The notes: generated by a model from the letters alone, not told the origin. A DNA stretch of 38,061 bases from Candidatus Omnitrophota bacterium (GCA_041653595.1 JBAZFB010000014.1:1-38061); one strand, 5' to 3'; positions 1 to 10,076 are shown, numbered from the stretch's first letter. Program-made: numbers and translations.

Positions 1-791
1 ATGGAAAATATGAAATCCGTATGCGCACCCGGGAGATAGAGCAATTTCTGCCGCGACTGGCCGAGCCCGACCCCGAACGGGCCGCCGGACCCGAGCGCTA
101 TATAAGACTGGATTATCTGGAACCCGACGCCTTGCGGGTCCTTCCAGGGATCCAAAAAAGCAAATATCCTCCTCATCCTGTAGGCCTTATGGAATATGAG
201 GGCGCCCAGAATAGGTATCGAGCCCAACAGCATCGGGACGAGGTGCCTCAATTTGATCCCGGCGACAAAGAGCATCATGAACGAGACGGCGCCTATAGCG
301 ACCGCGGTGCCCAGGTCGGGTTCGAGCAGGATCAACCCGACGCTGAAGCCGAGTATTATCATAGGCGGCATGAAACCTTCCCTGAAACTCTTTATCTCGC
401 CCTGTTTCCTCGAAAGAAAATCTGCGAGATAAAGTATCATCACGATCTTGCATACCTGCGACGGCTGGAAACTCAGGAACGAGAACCTGAACCAGCGCCT
501 CGCGCCGGCTATCTCGCGGCTTATCCCCGGGATCAGGACCAGAATAAGCAGGACGAACGTGGCGATGAGGACCGGCTTCACGTATTTCTTCAGGGAATTG
601 TAATCCACCGACATCACCATCAGCGACGCGATGAGGCCGATAAAAAGATACAGGAGATGGCGTTTGAGGTAATAGGCGCTGTCCTTCAGGAATTCCTGGG
701 CGTTTATCGCGCTCGCGCTATAGACCATGACGACGCCGATGGCGAGAAGCACGACCGTCACCATGAAAAGCTGCGTCCTGAGTTTTCTCAC
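1..791 (-). CDS. ftsW: FtsW, septal peptidoglycan glycosyltransferase (partial)
   Basis: FtsW is a SEDS-family multi-pass membrane enzyme that polymerises lipid II at the division septum with its partner FtsI. The frame is open from a GTG at 789-791 to the left window edge, giving about 263 residues; the C-terminal part lies outside. Several hydrophobic helices are followed by the SEDS-typical EPDLGTA motif, FLDPW, and near the edge GVGLGQS, QKLLYLP and AHTDFIF, which are diagnostic for FtsW/RodA. Position in the dcw cluster directly after murD (6 nt gap) favours FtsW over RodA. A purine-rich stretch at the end of murD (GAGGAGAGG) precedes the GTG. Family is certain; the exact start is likely but not certain because an in-frame ATG lies about ten codons downstream. 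Confidence 0.93.
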   Translation of the reverse strand, partial: MRKLRTQLFMVTVVLLAIGVVMVYSASAINAQEFLKDSAYYLKRHLLYLFIGLIASLMVMSVDYNSLKKYVKPVLIATFVLLILVLIPGISREIAGARRWFRFSFLSFQPSQVCKIVMILYLADFLSRKQGEIKSFREGFMPPMIILGFSVGLILLEPDLGTAVAIGAVSFMMLFVAGIKLRHLVPMLLGSIPILGALIFHKAYRMRRIFAFLDPWKDPQGVGFQIIQSYIALGSGGPFGVGLGQSRQKLLYLPGAHTDFIFS

Positions 792-797
792 TTCGCC

Positions 798-2156
798 TTA
801 CCTCTCCTCTTTAAGCGCGCGGACTATCTCCTTGAACACACGCCCCCGCTCCTCGAAATTCCTGAACATGTCGAAACTCGCGCACATCGGCGAGAGCAGG
901 ACGAGGTCGCCGGCTTCCGCCTCGCCAAACGACTTCCTGACCGCGTCTTCCATCGTTTCCGCGAATATATGCGGGGCCGCTCCGGAAAGATGGTCTTTTA
1001 TCTTCTCTTTCGCCTCGCCTATCAGGACAAGCTTCTTGACCTTCGCGCCCACGACCCGGCGCGCCTTCCGGAAATCGCTTCCCTTGTCGTGGCCTCCGGC
1101 GATAAGTATGACCGGTTTTACGCAGGACTCAAGCGCCATCATCGTCGCCAGGACCGTAGTCCCCTTGGAGTCATTTATGAACTCCACGCCGCCGACCGTC
1201 TTAACGTGCTCGAACCTGTGCTCTAACCCCTTGAAACCCACCAGCGCTTCTTTTATCTTCTTAGGGCTTATCCCGAAGATCGAGGCGACGCAGAGACAGG
1301 CGAGGACGTTCTCGATATTATGCGTCCCCTTGATCTTCAGTTCCGCCGCGCCGCATATCCTCTGAGGCTTTCCTCCGCGGCCGATAAAGACCGAGCCGTC
1401 CTCGAAGAAAGCTGCCGCCTTCTTATTCTTCCGCGAGAAGAAGATCGCCTTCGCCTTCGTCCCCGCCTTAAGTTTCCTTACCAGCGGGTCGTCGTAATTC
1501 AATACCGCCCAGTCGCCTTTCTCCTGGTTCCCTAATATGCGCGCCTTCGCGTTTATATAGGAGCGGAGGTCCGGATGCCTGTCGAAATGGTTCTGCGAAA
1601 TATTCAGCACTACGGCGACGTGCGGCCTGAACGTCTTTATGCTCTCAAGCTGGAACGAGCTGGCCTCGAGGACGACGACCGAGTTCTTCTTCACCTTCGC
1701 GATCTCGCCGCAGAACGGGTTCCCGATGTTGCCGCAGACGACGGCGCGCTTTCCGCCCTTCTTTAATATCTCCCCTATCAGCGTCGTGGTAGTCGATTTC
1801 CCGTTCGTCCCGGTGACCGCGACTACCGGCGCCTTGCAGCAGAGATAGCCAAGCTCTATCTCGCCTATGACCGGGACTTTATACTCCGCCGCCCATTTCA
1901 ATACCTGCGAATCCTCAGGCACACCCGGGCTTATCACGATAAGGTCTTTTCCTTCCGTGAACTCAGGCGTATGCCGGCCGAGCTCGACTATTATCCCTTT
2001 CCACTCGAGTAGGCCCTTCGCTTCCCTTAATTTCTGCGAGTCCCCGGAATCGGTGGCCCAGACTTTCGCGCCGAGCCTCTTGAGCAGGAATGCCGCCGCC
2101 ATCCCGCTTTTCGCGAGCCCGGCCACCGTTACTTTTTTTCCCCTGAATGTCTTCAT
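798..2156 (-). CDS. murD: MurD, UDP-N-acetylmuramoyl-L-alanine--D-glutamate ligase
   Basis: This cytoplasmic ATP-dependent Mur ligase adds D-glutamate to UDP-MurNAc-L-Ala. The 452-residue length is normal. The N-terminal Rossmann-like UDP-binding region (VTVAGLAKSGMA, residues 9-20) is followed by the ATP-binding loop GTNGKSTT at 116-123, NHFDRH in the central domain, and NDSKGTT opening the C-terminal domain. The ATG overlaps the mraY stop as ATGA, so the two are translationally coupled. The motif around NHFDRH has Asn where many MurD proteins have Asp, a variation I take as ordinary. Order mraY-murD-ftsW is standard for dcw clusters, which supports the assignment over other Mur ligases. Confidence 0.97.
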   Translation of the reverse strand: MKTFRGKKVTVAGLAKSGMAAAFLLKRLGAKVWATDSGDSQKLREAKGLLEWKGIIVELGRHTPEFTEGKDLIVISPGVPEDSQVLKWAAEYKVPVIGEIELGYLCCKAPVVAVTGTNGKSTTTTLIGEILKKGGKRAVVCGNIGNPFCGEIAKVKKNSVVVLEASSFQLESIKTFRPHVAVVLNISQNHFDRHPDLRSYINAKARILGNQEKGDWAVLNYDDPLVRKLKAGTKAKAIFFSRKNKKAAAFFEDGSVFIGRGGKPQRICGAAELKIKGTHNIENVLACLCVASIFGISPKKIKEALVGFKGLEHRFEHVKTVGGVEFINDSKGTTVLATMMALESCVKPVILIAGGHDKGSDFRKARRVVGAKVKKLVLIGEAKEKIKDHLSGAAPHIFAETMEDAVRKSFGEAEAGDLVLLSPMCASFDMFRNFEERGRVFKEIVRALKEER

Positions 2157-3244
2157 CTAAGTTTTAATGTCGAGAGGCTGAAGAGCGCCAGTATTATACC
2201 TATTATCCAGAACCTTATGACCACCTTCGTCTCCGACCACCCCTTCATCTGGAAATGATGGTGTATCGGCGCCATGAGGAATATCCTCTTCTTGAGCAGT
2301 TTGAACGACGCGACCTGGAGGATGACCGAGAGCGCCTCAAATACGAATATCCCTCCCACGACAAGGAGGAGCAGTTCCTTCTTTGTGAATGTCGCCACGA
2401 TGCCTATCGCCCCGCCGAGGGCCAGCGAGCCGGTATCCCCCATGAAGACCGTCGCCGGGAACGAATTGAACCAGAGAAAACCCAGTCCGGCCCCGAGTAT
2501 CGCCGCGCAGAAGACGGTCAATTCGCCGGCGCCGGGAATGAACATGATATTAAGGTATTCGCTTATCTTGGCGTTGCCTGTGATATAGCTAAAAACGGTA
2601 TAGGTGAGCGCGACTATCACGGTGCATCCTACCGCGAGCCCATCAAGCCCGTCGGTCAGGTTGACCGCGTTCGAGGCGCCGACTATGACCACTGTGGTAA
2701 ATAATATATAGAATATGCCGAGGTTTACCGCCGCGTTCTTCAGGAACGGCACATCGAGGTTCTTGCTGATATGCGGGTCGCAATATACGTAAAGCCCTAT
2801 CAGGAAACCGAGCATTATCTGGCCTATGAACTTCGATCTCGCGGTAAGCCCCTTGGACTTCATCAGCCTTAATTTAAGGTAATCATCGAGGAAACCGACT
2901 ACGCAAAGCCAGATCATCGATACGAGCGACAGGAGGACGTACTTGTTCGTCAGGTCGCCCCAGAGCAGCGTCGAGAGGATGACGGCGGTGACTATAAGGA
3001 GCCCGCCCATGGTCGGTGTCCCGGCCTTGCTCTTATGCATTTCGTAAATTCCCTTGGCGTCGTCAGGAGTGCGGACGACCTGCCCTATCTTGAATTCGCG
3101 GAGCTTTTCGATGATGAACGGCCCCACTACCATGCAGATTAGGAATGAGGTGATGGCGGCTGCGGCGGCGCGGAAAGTGATATACTTGAAAACGTTAAAA
3201 CCGAAGAACAGGTCTTTCAGCGGGTAGAGCAGGTGGTAAAACAC
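2153..3244 (-). CDS. mraY: MraY, phospho-MurNAc-pentapeptide translocase
   Basis: MraY moves phospho-MurNAc-pentapeptide from UDP to undecaprenyl phosphate, making lipid I at the inner face of the cytoplasmic membrane. The 363-residue polytopic protein carries the family's catalytic signatures: the DD pair at 120-121 (FLDDYLKL), NLTDGLDGL at 195-203, FMGDTGSLALGG near 268-278 and the triple His of APIHHHFQ at 328-330. The start is a GTG at 3242-3244 inside the end of murF (28 nt overlap), with GGAGGAG about 8 nt upstream, which decides it. The gene overlaps murD by 4 nt at the other end. Start and family are both well supported. Confidence 0.97.
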   Translation of the reverse strand: MFYHLLYPLKDLFFGFNVFKYITFRAAAAAITSFLICMVVGPFIIEKLREFKIGQVVRTPDDAKGIYEMHKSKAGTPTMGGLLIVTAVILSTLLWGDLTNKYVLLSLVSMIWLCVVGFLDDYLKLRLMKSKGLTARSKFIGQIMLGFLIGLYVYCDPHISKNLDVPFLKNAAVNLGIFYILFTTVVIVGASNAVNLTDGLDGLAVGCTVIVALTYTVFSYITGNAKISEYLNIMFIPGAGELTVFCAAILGAGLGFLWFNSFPATVFMGDTGSLALGGAIGIVATFTKKELLLLVVGGIFVFEALSVILQVASFKLLKKRIFLMAPIHHHFQMKGWSETKVVIRFWIIGIILALFSLSTLKLR

Positions 3245-4562
3245 TTTTTGATCTCCTCCATTTTCATGCCGCGCGAGCCTTTGACCAGCACCAGATCCCC
3301 TTGCTTCAATATACCTTTCAAGGCCTTCGCGGCCTCTACGGAATTATCAAAACGGAGGAGGGAACTACCGCCGAGTCCCTCCTCCTGTGCGCCCTCCAGG
3401 ATATACCCGGAGAGCGTGCCCACACTCACTAAAAGGCTTATCTTGGACTTTGCCGCGAACCTGCCGGCTTCGCGGTGGAACTCAGGTCCGGCTTCGCCCA
3501 GTTCGAGCATGTCTCCGGCCACGAGCACCTTCCTCTTATACGGCTCCATATCCCGCAGCGTCCCGACGGCGCTCTTCAACGAAGCGGGGTTGGAATTATA
3601 ACAGTCGAATATGAAATCTATACCCTCGCATTTCTCGTATTCCATCCTGAGCTTCGGCAGGACGAAATCCTCAAGAGCCTTTATGGCAGTCTTTACTTCT
3701 ATGCCATATAAAGAAGCGACCGCTATGGCTGCCACGGCGTTGTGGACGTTATGCCTGCCGAGCATCCTGAGTTTTACGAGATACGTATCGTTGAGCGTGA
3801 AATTTATCCCGCAGTCGCTCTCCCTGACGTTCCCGGCAACAAAATCACAATCCTCGTTGAAACCGAAGGTCACGACCTCATCGCACATCTTCCTGGTGGT
3901 TATGACGAGCATTTCGTCATCACCATTGACCACAGCCGAGCCGGCCTCTCCGACCCTTTTTATAAGGTCGAGCTTCTCTTTCCTGACGTTATCTACCGAA
4001 CCGAAGAATTCCAGATGCGACGGCCCTGCATTCAATATCATCCCGCAATTCGGCTGGACGATGTCGGCCAGGTATCCTATCTCTCCCGCATGGTTCGTCC
4101 CCAGCTCTATCACCGCTATCTCATCCCTATCGTTCAATTTCAGAAGCGTAAGAGGGACGCCGATGAAATTATTCTCCGTCCCTTCGTTCTTCAGGACTTT
4201 GTATTTGGCGGACAGGATAAGCGCTAGCATATCCTTCGTGGTCGTCTTCCCGTTCGAGCCGGTCAGCGCGATCACCGGGATATCGAACCTGCTGCGGTGG
4301 AACTTCGCGATACCGCCCAGCGCCTTGACGGTATCCTTTACGAGGATCACCTCGAAACCGGCTTTAGGCGAGGGCATATCGCGGCTTACCACCGCCCCGG
4401 CGGCGCCCTTCCCGGCGGCTTCGACTACGAAATCATGGCCGTCAAAGTTAGGCCCTTTTACCGCTATGAAGAGCGAACCCTTTTCTATCTTCCTCGTGTC
4501 GGTCGATATATGCGAAAACACGCCCTCATGACCGCCGTTCGCCAACTGCCCGCCTGTCGCCT

Positions 4563-4587
<25 letters not shown>
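3217..4587 (-). CDS. murF: MurF, UDP-MurNAc-tripeptide--D-alanyl-D-alanine ligase
   Basis: MurF adds the D-Ala-D-Ala dipeptide to the UDP-MurNAc-tripeptide in the cytoplasm, completing the pentapeptide precursor used by MraY. The 456 residues show STDTRKIEKGSLFIAVKG at 28-45, typical of the MurE/MurF N-terminal domain, the ATP loop GSNGKTTT at 110-117, ELGTNHAGEI and the domain-linker region FDCYNSNPAS, which is characteristic of MurF. Translation appears to start at a TTG (4585-4587) within the end of murE (25 nt overlap); no ATG or GTG is available that would keep the conserved N-terminus. A GGGAG stretch lies upstream but at a long distance, so the start is the weakest part of the call. 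Confidence 0.95.
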
Positions 4588-6028
<1,441 letters not shown>

Positions 6029-6029
<1 letters not shown>

Positions 6030-7756
6030 CAATCCTCTATGCTCTGGAGCTCGACCGGCCTCTTGACCTCGGTTATACTCTGCGGCTTAATCTCCAGGTA
6101 CCTTAAGGTATCCTTTACGACCCTGCTGAAGACCGGCGCGGCGACCACGCCCCCGTAATACTGCGGATGCGGCTGGTCTAGCATCACCACGACCACGATC
6201 TTCGGGTCTTTTGCCGGGGCGAACCCGACGAACGAGCCTATGAATTTGGAATGCGAATATGCGCCGTTCTCGATCTTCTGGGAAGTCCCTGTCTTTCCCG
6301 CGACATCATAACCCTCTACTTGCGCGAGCTTGCCGGTCCCGTCGGCTACGACGCCGCTTAATATATCCCTCATCGTCGCGGCCGTGCCCTCCGAGAGCGT
6401 CTCCCTTACGGCGGCCGGCGGGAATTCTTTTATTATTTCGCCGTGCTTGTCCTGTATAGCCTGGATCACGCGCGGCTTCACGAGTTTGCCGCCGTTGGCG
6501 ATGACCGACATGGCGCACCCCATCTGCATCGGGGTGACGCTTATCTCCTGGCCCATCGGTATCGCGTATATCGATGTGCCGGACCATTGGGAAGGGGGCC
6601 GTATGAACCCGGGGACTTCGCCGGGCAGGTCGATACCGGTCATATCGCCGAACCCGAATTTCCTGACGTAGGTATAAAGGTTGTTCCCTCCGAGCTTTAA
6701 GGCGACCTTGACCGTCCCGATGTTGGATGACTTCTCGATTACCTCCCTGAAGGTGAGCCAACCGTGCCCGGTGTGGTCGTGCAGCACCTTTCCGCCGCCG
6801 TGGCTCCAGGCGCCGTTCTCGCAGAAGAACCTGTCCTTGAGGCCGACCTTCTTCTCCTCAAGCGCCGCCGATGCCGTGACTATCTTGAATATCGAGCCGG
6901 GCTCATACATATCGGTGACGGCCCGGTTGCGCCTGCTCTCCGCGCTTGCGCGCTGGAAAGCGTTAAGGTCGTAGGTGGGCCTGCTTGACATCGCGAGGAT
7001 GTCGCCGTTATTCGGGTCCATGACGATTATGCACGCGCCTATCGGGTGGAATTTTTTCACGGCCCAGTCGAGCTCCCGCTCGGCGATATGCTGTATTATG
7101 TCGTCTATTGTGAGGACGAGGTCGAGGCCGTCTGCCGCGGGGTAATATTCGTACTCAAAGGACGCTATCTCGCGGCGGCGGGCGTCCCTGTAAGTGGCCC
7201 TGTATCCGGGCGAGCCTTTAAGGTACCCGTCGTCTTTGAGTTCGAGCCCCTCGAGGCCTTTGTTGTCGGTGCCTGCATAGCCGACTATCTGGCTGGCGAG
7301 GGAATTGTTCGGGTATACCCTCTTCGACTCCTTCAGGAAATCTATGCCTTTTATCTTGAGCGCCTTTACCCTGGCCGATTCGGCGGGGCTTAATTTGCGT
7401 TTGATCCAGACGAAACCCTTGTCCCTGTTTATCCGCTGGTAGACGAATTGTTCGCTCAGGCCCATCGCCTGGGCGAGCCTTTTCGCCGCGGCCTTCTTAT
7501 CCGCTATCACCCTGTTGTCAGCGAAGACGGATTCCATGTTGAGCGAGACGGCCAACGGCCTCATGTTCCTGTCGTAGATAGTGCCCCGGGTAGGCTGGAG
7601 TTCTATTGCCGCAGTGTGCTGTTTCTTGGCTAGGAGGGTGAGGCTGTAGGACCTGGCGAGCTGAAGGTACAGAACGCGGATTAAAAGGATGCTTAATAAA
7701 ATTATAAAAAAAGAAAATACCGCGTTTAGGCGGGTCTTGTGGGCTCTTGTATACAC
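6029..7756 (-). CDS. ftsI: FtsI-type class B penicillin-binding protein (septal transpeptidase)
   Basis: This is a monofunctional DD-transpeptidase that crosslinks septal peptidoglycan, anchored in the cytoplasmic membrane with its catalytic domain outside. A short basic N-terminus and one membrane helix (about residues 13-32) are followed by the class B dimerisation region (RGTIYDRN at 57-64) and the transpeptidase domain with all three active-site motifs: SIFK at 288-291 (nucleophile Ser288), SSN at 344-346 and KTGT at 489-492. At 575 residues there is no room for C-terminal PASTA repeats and none are seen. The start is a GTG at 7754-7756 preceded by AGGGTAGG. It sits 59 nt after ftsL and overlaps murE, as expected for a division PBP rather than the elongation PBP2. 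Confidence 0.95.
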
Positions 7757-7815
7757 TTGTATCCTACCCTTGTTTTCGGCGGAAAACTATGGGTATGTAT
7801 TAGTAGAAACTACGA

Positions 7816-8205
7816 TTATTTAGCTAAATTTGCCTGCGCTTCCGGCCCTAAAGCGAATAGGCTGGCGGCCGTCTGGCGCATCTTTCCGAAGAAACCCGCG
7901 GTGCGGGTGATATCTTTCACGCCGGTCTCCCCTGTCCCTGACGAGACGAGGATCACGCGTTCCCTGGACGGGATCTCGAACTTCATTTGTTGTTTCGCGA
8001 GCAGGGTCCGCTCGAGCCTCGCCGGGGATTCCAGCTGCCTTACATTATATAGCAATATCTTACTGCGGTCAAGGAGGTCGGAATACATCTTGTCCTTGGC
8101 CTTTATATCGTAGCTAAGGCGCACCAGGGCCGTCTGCTGGAAGACATACACCAGCGCGACCATGGTCACTATAACTGTTGTCGACAAAAATTTGTATGTG
8201 CTCAT
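7816..8205 (-). CDS. ftsL: FtsL-like bitopic division protein
   Basis: A small 129-residue protein with a short cytoplasmic N-terminus, one membrane helix at about 8-26, then a polar, probably coiled-coil stretch (LSYDIKAKDKMYSDLLDRSKI) ending in RLERTLLAKQQMKFEIP. That layout, and the slot between rsmH and ftsI, fit FtsL, which in other bacteria forms the FtsQLB complex that activates FtsW-FtsI. FtsL sequences diverge so fast that the name rests on topology and position more than on sequence similarity. The C-terminal 40 residues beyond the coiled coil are Gly/Ala-rich and of unknown role. The ATG at 8203-8205 lies 9 nt after rsmH. Confidence 0.8.
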   Translation of the reverse strand: MSTYKFLSTTVIVTMVALVYVFQQTALVRLSYDIKAKDKMYSDLLDRSKILLYNVRQLESPARLERTLLAKQQMKFEIPSRERVILVSSGTGETGVKDITRTAGFFGKMRQTAASLFALGPEAQANLAK

Positions 8206-8214
8206 TTAAAACCC

Positions 8215-9114
8215 CTAAACCCTTCTCGCGGCCCGCAGCTTCGCGCTCCGCGACCTCGGATTCTCCCCGATCTCCCCGTCCCCGGGGGTCAGGGGCTTCT
8301 TATTAAGAATATCCAAAACCTTATTCGCCTTGGCTTCCTTAAACTTGTTCTTTACGATCCTGTCCTCGAGCGAATGATACGAAATGACGCATATCGCTCC
8401 CGAGGAAGCCAACAGCCCTATCGCGTCATCCAGCGCTTTTCCGAGGGCCTCCAATTCGTCGTTGACCGCTATCCTCAGCGCCTGGAAAGTCCTCGTCGCC
8501 GGATGCACCCTCCCGTGTTTGCCTTTATAAGGGACGGCGCGCATGATGACATCGACGAGCTTGGCCGTCGTATCGATCCGGCCCTCCTTCCGCCGTTCGA
8601 CGATCGCCTTCGCGATCCTGCGGCTGAACCTTTCCTCGCCGTATTCGTATATGATCCGGCTCAGATCGGCTTCAGGGTAGCGGTTAACCATTTCTTCCGC
8701 CGTCAATTCAGCCCCCTTGTCCATCCGCATATCCAGCGGAGCGTCGTAACGGAAGCTGAATCCCCTTTCGGCCTTGTCGAACTGCATAGAAGAAACGCCG
8801 AGATCCAACAAGATGCCGTCGGCTCTTTCGATATTCGATTTTTCAAAGATCGCTTTCAAGTCACCGAAGTTGCCTTGCATTAAAAGGATGTCAGTCTCCC
8901 CGAACCTCCTTAATCTCTCCTTAGCGATCTCAAGCGCTTCGCCGTCCCTGTCTATCCCTACCAATCTGCCGCCGGGGGTTATTTTCTCCAGTATCGCCTC
9001 GGCGTGTCCGCCGAGCCCGAGCGTGCAATCGACGATAGTCTTTCCCGGCGCCGGCGCGAGCGCCTCAATTACTTCTTTTAAAAGAACGGGCTTATGTATT
9101 ATCTCCCCGCTAAT
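8215..9114 (-). CDS. rsmH: RsmH, 16S rRNA (cytosine-1402 N4)-methyltransferase, non-canonical start
   Basis: RsmH (MraW) methylates N4 of C1402 in the ribosomal decoding centre using S-adenosylmethionine. The sequence carries HKPVLLKEV, the SAM-binding DCTLGLGGH, GGRLVGIDRD, LDLGVSS and the C-terminal ISYHSLEDRIVKN, all typical of the family. The reading frame directly continues the mraZ stop codon, and between that stop (9118-9120) and the conserved HKPVLL there is no ATG, GTG or TTG. The first downstream TTG (8962-8964) would remove the SAM motif. I place the start at ATT 9112-9114, 7 nt after AAAGG in the end of mraZ, giving 299 residues; ATA codons at 9097-9102 are alternatives. Family certain, start provisional. 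Confidence 0.93.
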   Translation of the reverse strand: MSGEIIHKPVLLKEVIEALAPAPGKTIVDCTLGLGGHAEAILEKITPGGRLVGIDRDGEALEIAKERLRRFGETDILLMQGNFGDLKAIFEKSNIERADGILLDLGVSSMQFDKAERGFSFRYDAPLDMRMDKGAELTAEEMVNRYPEADLSRIIYEYGEERFSRRIAKAIVERRKEGRIDTTAKLVDVIMRAVPYKGKHGRVHPATRTFQALRIAVNDELEALGKALDDAIGLLASSGAICVISYHSLEDRIVKNKFKEAKANKVLDILNKKPLTPGDGEIGENPRSRSAKLRAARRV

Positions 9115-9117
9115 TGC

Positions 9118-9567
9118 TTAGCCTTTCTCTTCCAGGTCCAGCAAATTCTCAGCGGTCTTCTCGAACGACGGCGCGGCGCCCTCGTAGTACTTGCGCCACT
9201 CCTCTTTCGACCATATCTCTATCCTGTTCGAGACGCCGACTATCATGACGTCCCGCTTTATCCCGGCATATTCTTTGAGGTACTGCGGGAGAAGGACCCT
9301 CCCCTGTTTGTCGCAGGTGATGTCGGCCGCGCCCGAAAAAAACAGGCGGTTGAATTTTCTCGAATCCGCCTTTGTGAACGACATCGACTTGAATTTTTGT
9401 TCCTGGGTCTTCCACTCCTCCTCGGTGAAGACGAAGAGGCACTTGTCCAGGCCGCGGGTGACGTAGAACTTTTCGGCGAACTGTTCCTTGAACACGTCGC
9501 GGAACTTGGAAGGTATGATGATCCTCCCCTTCCTGTCGATAGTATGTTCGTATTCGCCGTAGAACAT
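9118..9567 (-). CDS. mraZ: MraZ, transcriptional regulator of the dcw cluster
   Basis: MraZ is a ring-forming DNA-binding protein of the AbrB/MraZ fold; in characterised bacteria it binds short direct repeats upstream of its own operon and controls it. The protein has 149 residues and two SpoVT/AbrB-like halves, seen as DRKGRIIIPSKFRD near residue 11 and CDKQGRVLLPQYLKEYAGI in the second half. The ATG at 9565-9567 follows a G-rich ribosome binding site (GGGGGGATGGCGG). It is the first gene of the cluster, with 10-bp-spaced GTGG repeats and a strong promoter about 150-215 nt upstream, consistent with autoregulation. Confidence 0.96.
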   Translation of the reverse strand: MFYGEYEHTIDRKGRIIIPSKFRDVFKEQFAEKFYVTRGLDKCLFVFTEEEWKTQEQKFKSMSFTKADSRKFNRLFFSGAADITCDKQGRVLLPQYLKEYAGIKRDVMIVGVSNRIEIWSKEEWRKYYEGAAPSFEKTAENLLDLEEKG

Positions 9568-9604
9568 CCGCCATCCCCCCGTAACCGTTTATAAAGAAAT
9601 TAAA

Positions 9605-9709
9605 GGTTGTGGATCCCGAAATCTTAAAAAGGACCGGCTGGACCTTTTTCTCTTTGCCTTTCCCTCTCACGAGGGCTCCCCGACAAAGGCGAATTTGGAA
9701 TCCACAACC
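9605..9709 (-). promoter_or_regulatory. Structured mraZ leader RNA, predicted three-way junction
   Basis: Within the untranslated leader of mraZ, a 13-bp outer helix (9697-9709 with 9605-9617, one G-U pair) encloses two hairpins. The first (9656-9690) pairs GCCUUU with AAAGGC and, after a 9-nt bulge, CCCUC with GAGGG around a GUGA loop. The second (9626-9649) pairs AAAAAGG with CCUUUUU, has one U-U mismatch, CC/GG and an AGCC loop, and ends in a run of five U. The pairing is read directly from the sequence. A regulatory role (attenuator, protein or ligand site, stability element) is inference, and I do not recognise it as a known riboswitch class. Confidence 0.6.
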
Positions 9710-9712
9710 TTA

Positions 9713-9742
9713 TCCTCCACTTTGAACCACTTTACTCCACCT
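9713..9742 (-). promoter_or_regulatory. Putative MraZ operator: three GTGG repeats at 10-bp spacing
   Basis: Three consecutive 10-mers, AGGTGGAGTA, AAGTGGTTCA and AAGTGGAGGA, place a GTGG core every 10 bp, one helical turn. MraZ from other bacteria is known to bind tandem short repeats (TGGG-type in E. coli, AAAGTG-type in mycoplasmas) ahead of mraZ. Here the repeats begin just after the predicted transcription start, where bound protein would block initiation or clearance. Binding by this MraZ is inferred, not shown. Confidence 0.65.
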
Positions 9743-9752
9743 AACGATACAA

Positions 9753-9781
9753 AGTATATACCCTCCCTCCACCCTTGTCAA
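9753..9781 (-). promoter_or_regulatory. Sigma-70 promoter of the mraZ-ftsW cluster
   Basis: TTGACA (9776-9781) and TATACT (9753-9758) are separated by exactly 17 bp on the minus strand; only one base of the two hexamers departs from consensus. Transcription should start near 9746, giving a leader of about 180 nt before mraZ. The purine-rich spacer contains one further GTGG. Confidence 0.82.
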
Positions 9782-9836
9782 GGGAAAAAATTGCTATATG
9801 GCGGCAAATTCACGCAGCCATCCTGAATTAAGCCAC

Positions 9837-9979
9837 GAACGGCGACTTGTCCTCTACGGGTCGCTGGCTCGCCCTGCGCGCTCGCTGCGCTTCGGGAAAT
9901 TCTCGCTCTCCCTCGCTATTGCTCGGGAACCGTGCCCGCTCGAATTTCCCAATCCCTCCGAGGACAAAGATCACCGTTC
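9837..9979. repeat. Nested palindromic repeat element
   Basis: Three nested inverted repeats share nearly one centre: GAACGG/CCGTTC (9837-9842, 9974-9979), TTGTCCTC/GAGGACAA (9847-9854, 9960-9967) and GGGAAATTC/GAATTTCCC (9894-9902, 9942-9950). The interior is rich in CGCTCGC-type runs. There is no convincing coding frame, and the overlapping 61-75-codon open frames look accidental. The design resembles dispersed palindromic (REP/MITE-like) elements. Whether it is multicopy cannot be judged from this window. Confidence 0.55.
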
Positions 9980-10076
9980 TTGACGTACTTCCTGTGGATT
10001 TGCAATCGAGATTAGGCGAGTATTATGCGGGGTCTACGGCAGGACGACATGTCTTGACTTTTAAATATTCTTAATC

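Noticed and set aside
21..1226. A 401-codon plus-strand open frame, and many other long plus-strand frames such as 3611-4531, 18586-19479 and 35325-36230
   Set aside because: Each lies opposite a well-recognised minus-strand gene, shows no domain or motif, and has the composition expected of an antisense shadow in GC-biased codons.
9605..9709. The mraZ leader as a miniature inverted-repeat transposable element
   Set aside because: The ends pair, but no target-site duplication flanks them and the interior folds into two ordered hairpins, which fits a leader RNA better. Copy number was not testable.
9605..10000. Possible DnaA boxes (TGTGGAT at 9608-9614, at 9990-9996, and in the other arm near 9700)
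   Set aside because: They match the TTATCCACA consensus only in part, lack an AT-rich unwinding region, and two of them are simply the arms of the leader helix. No dnaA or dnaN gene is nearby.
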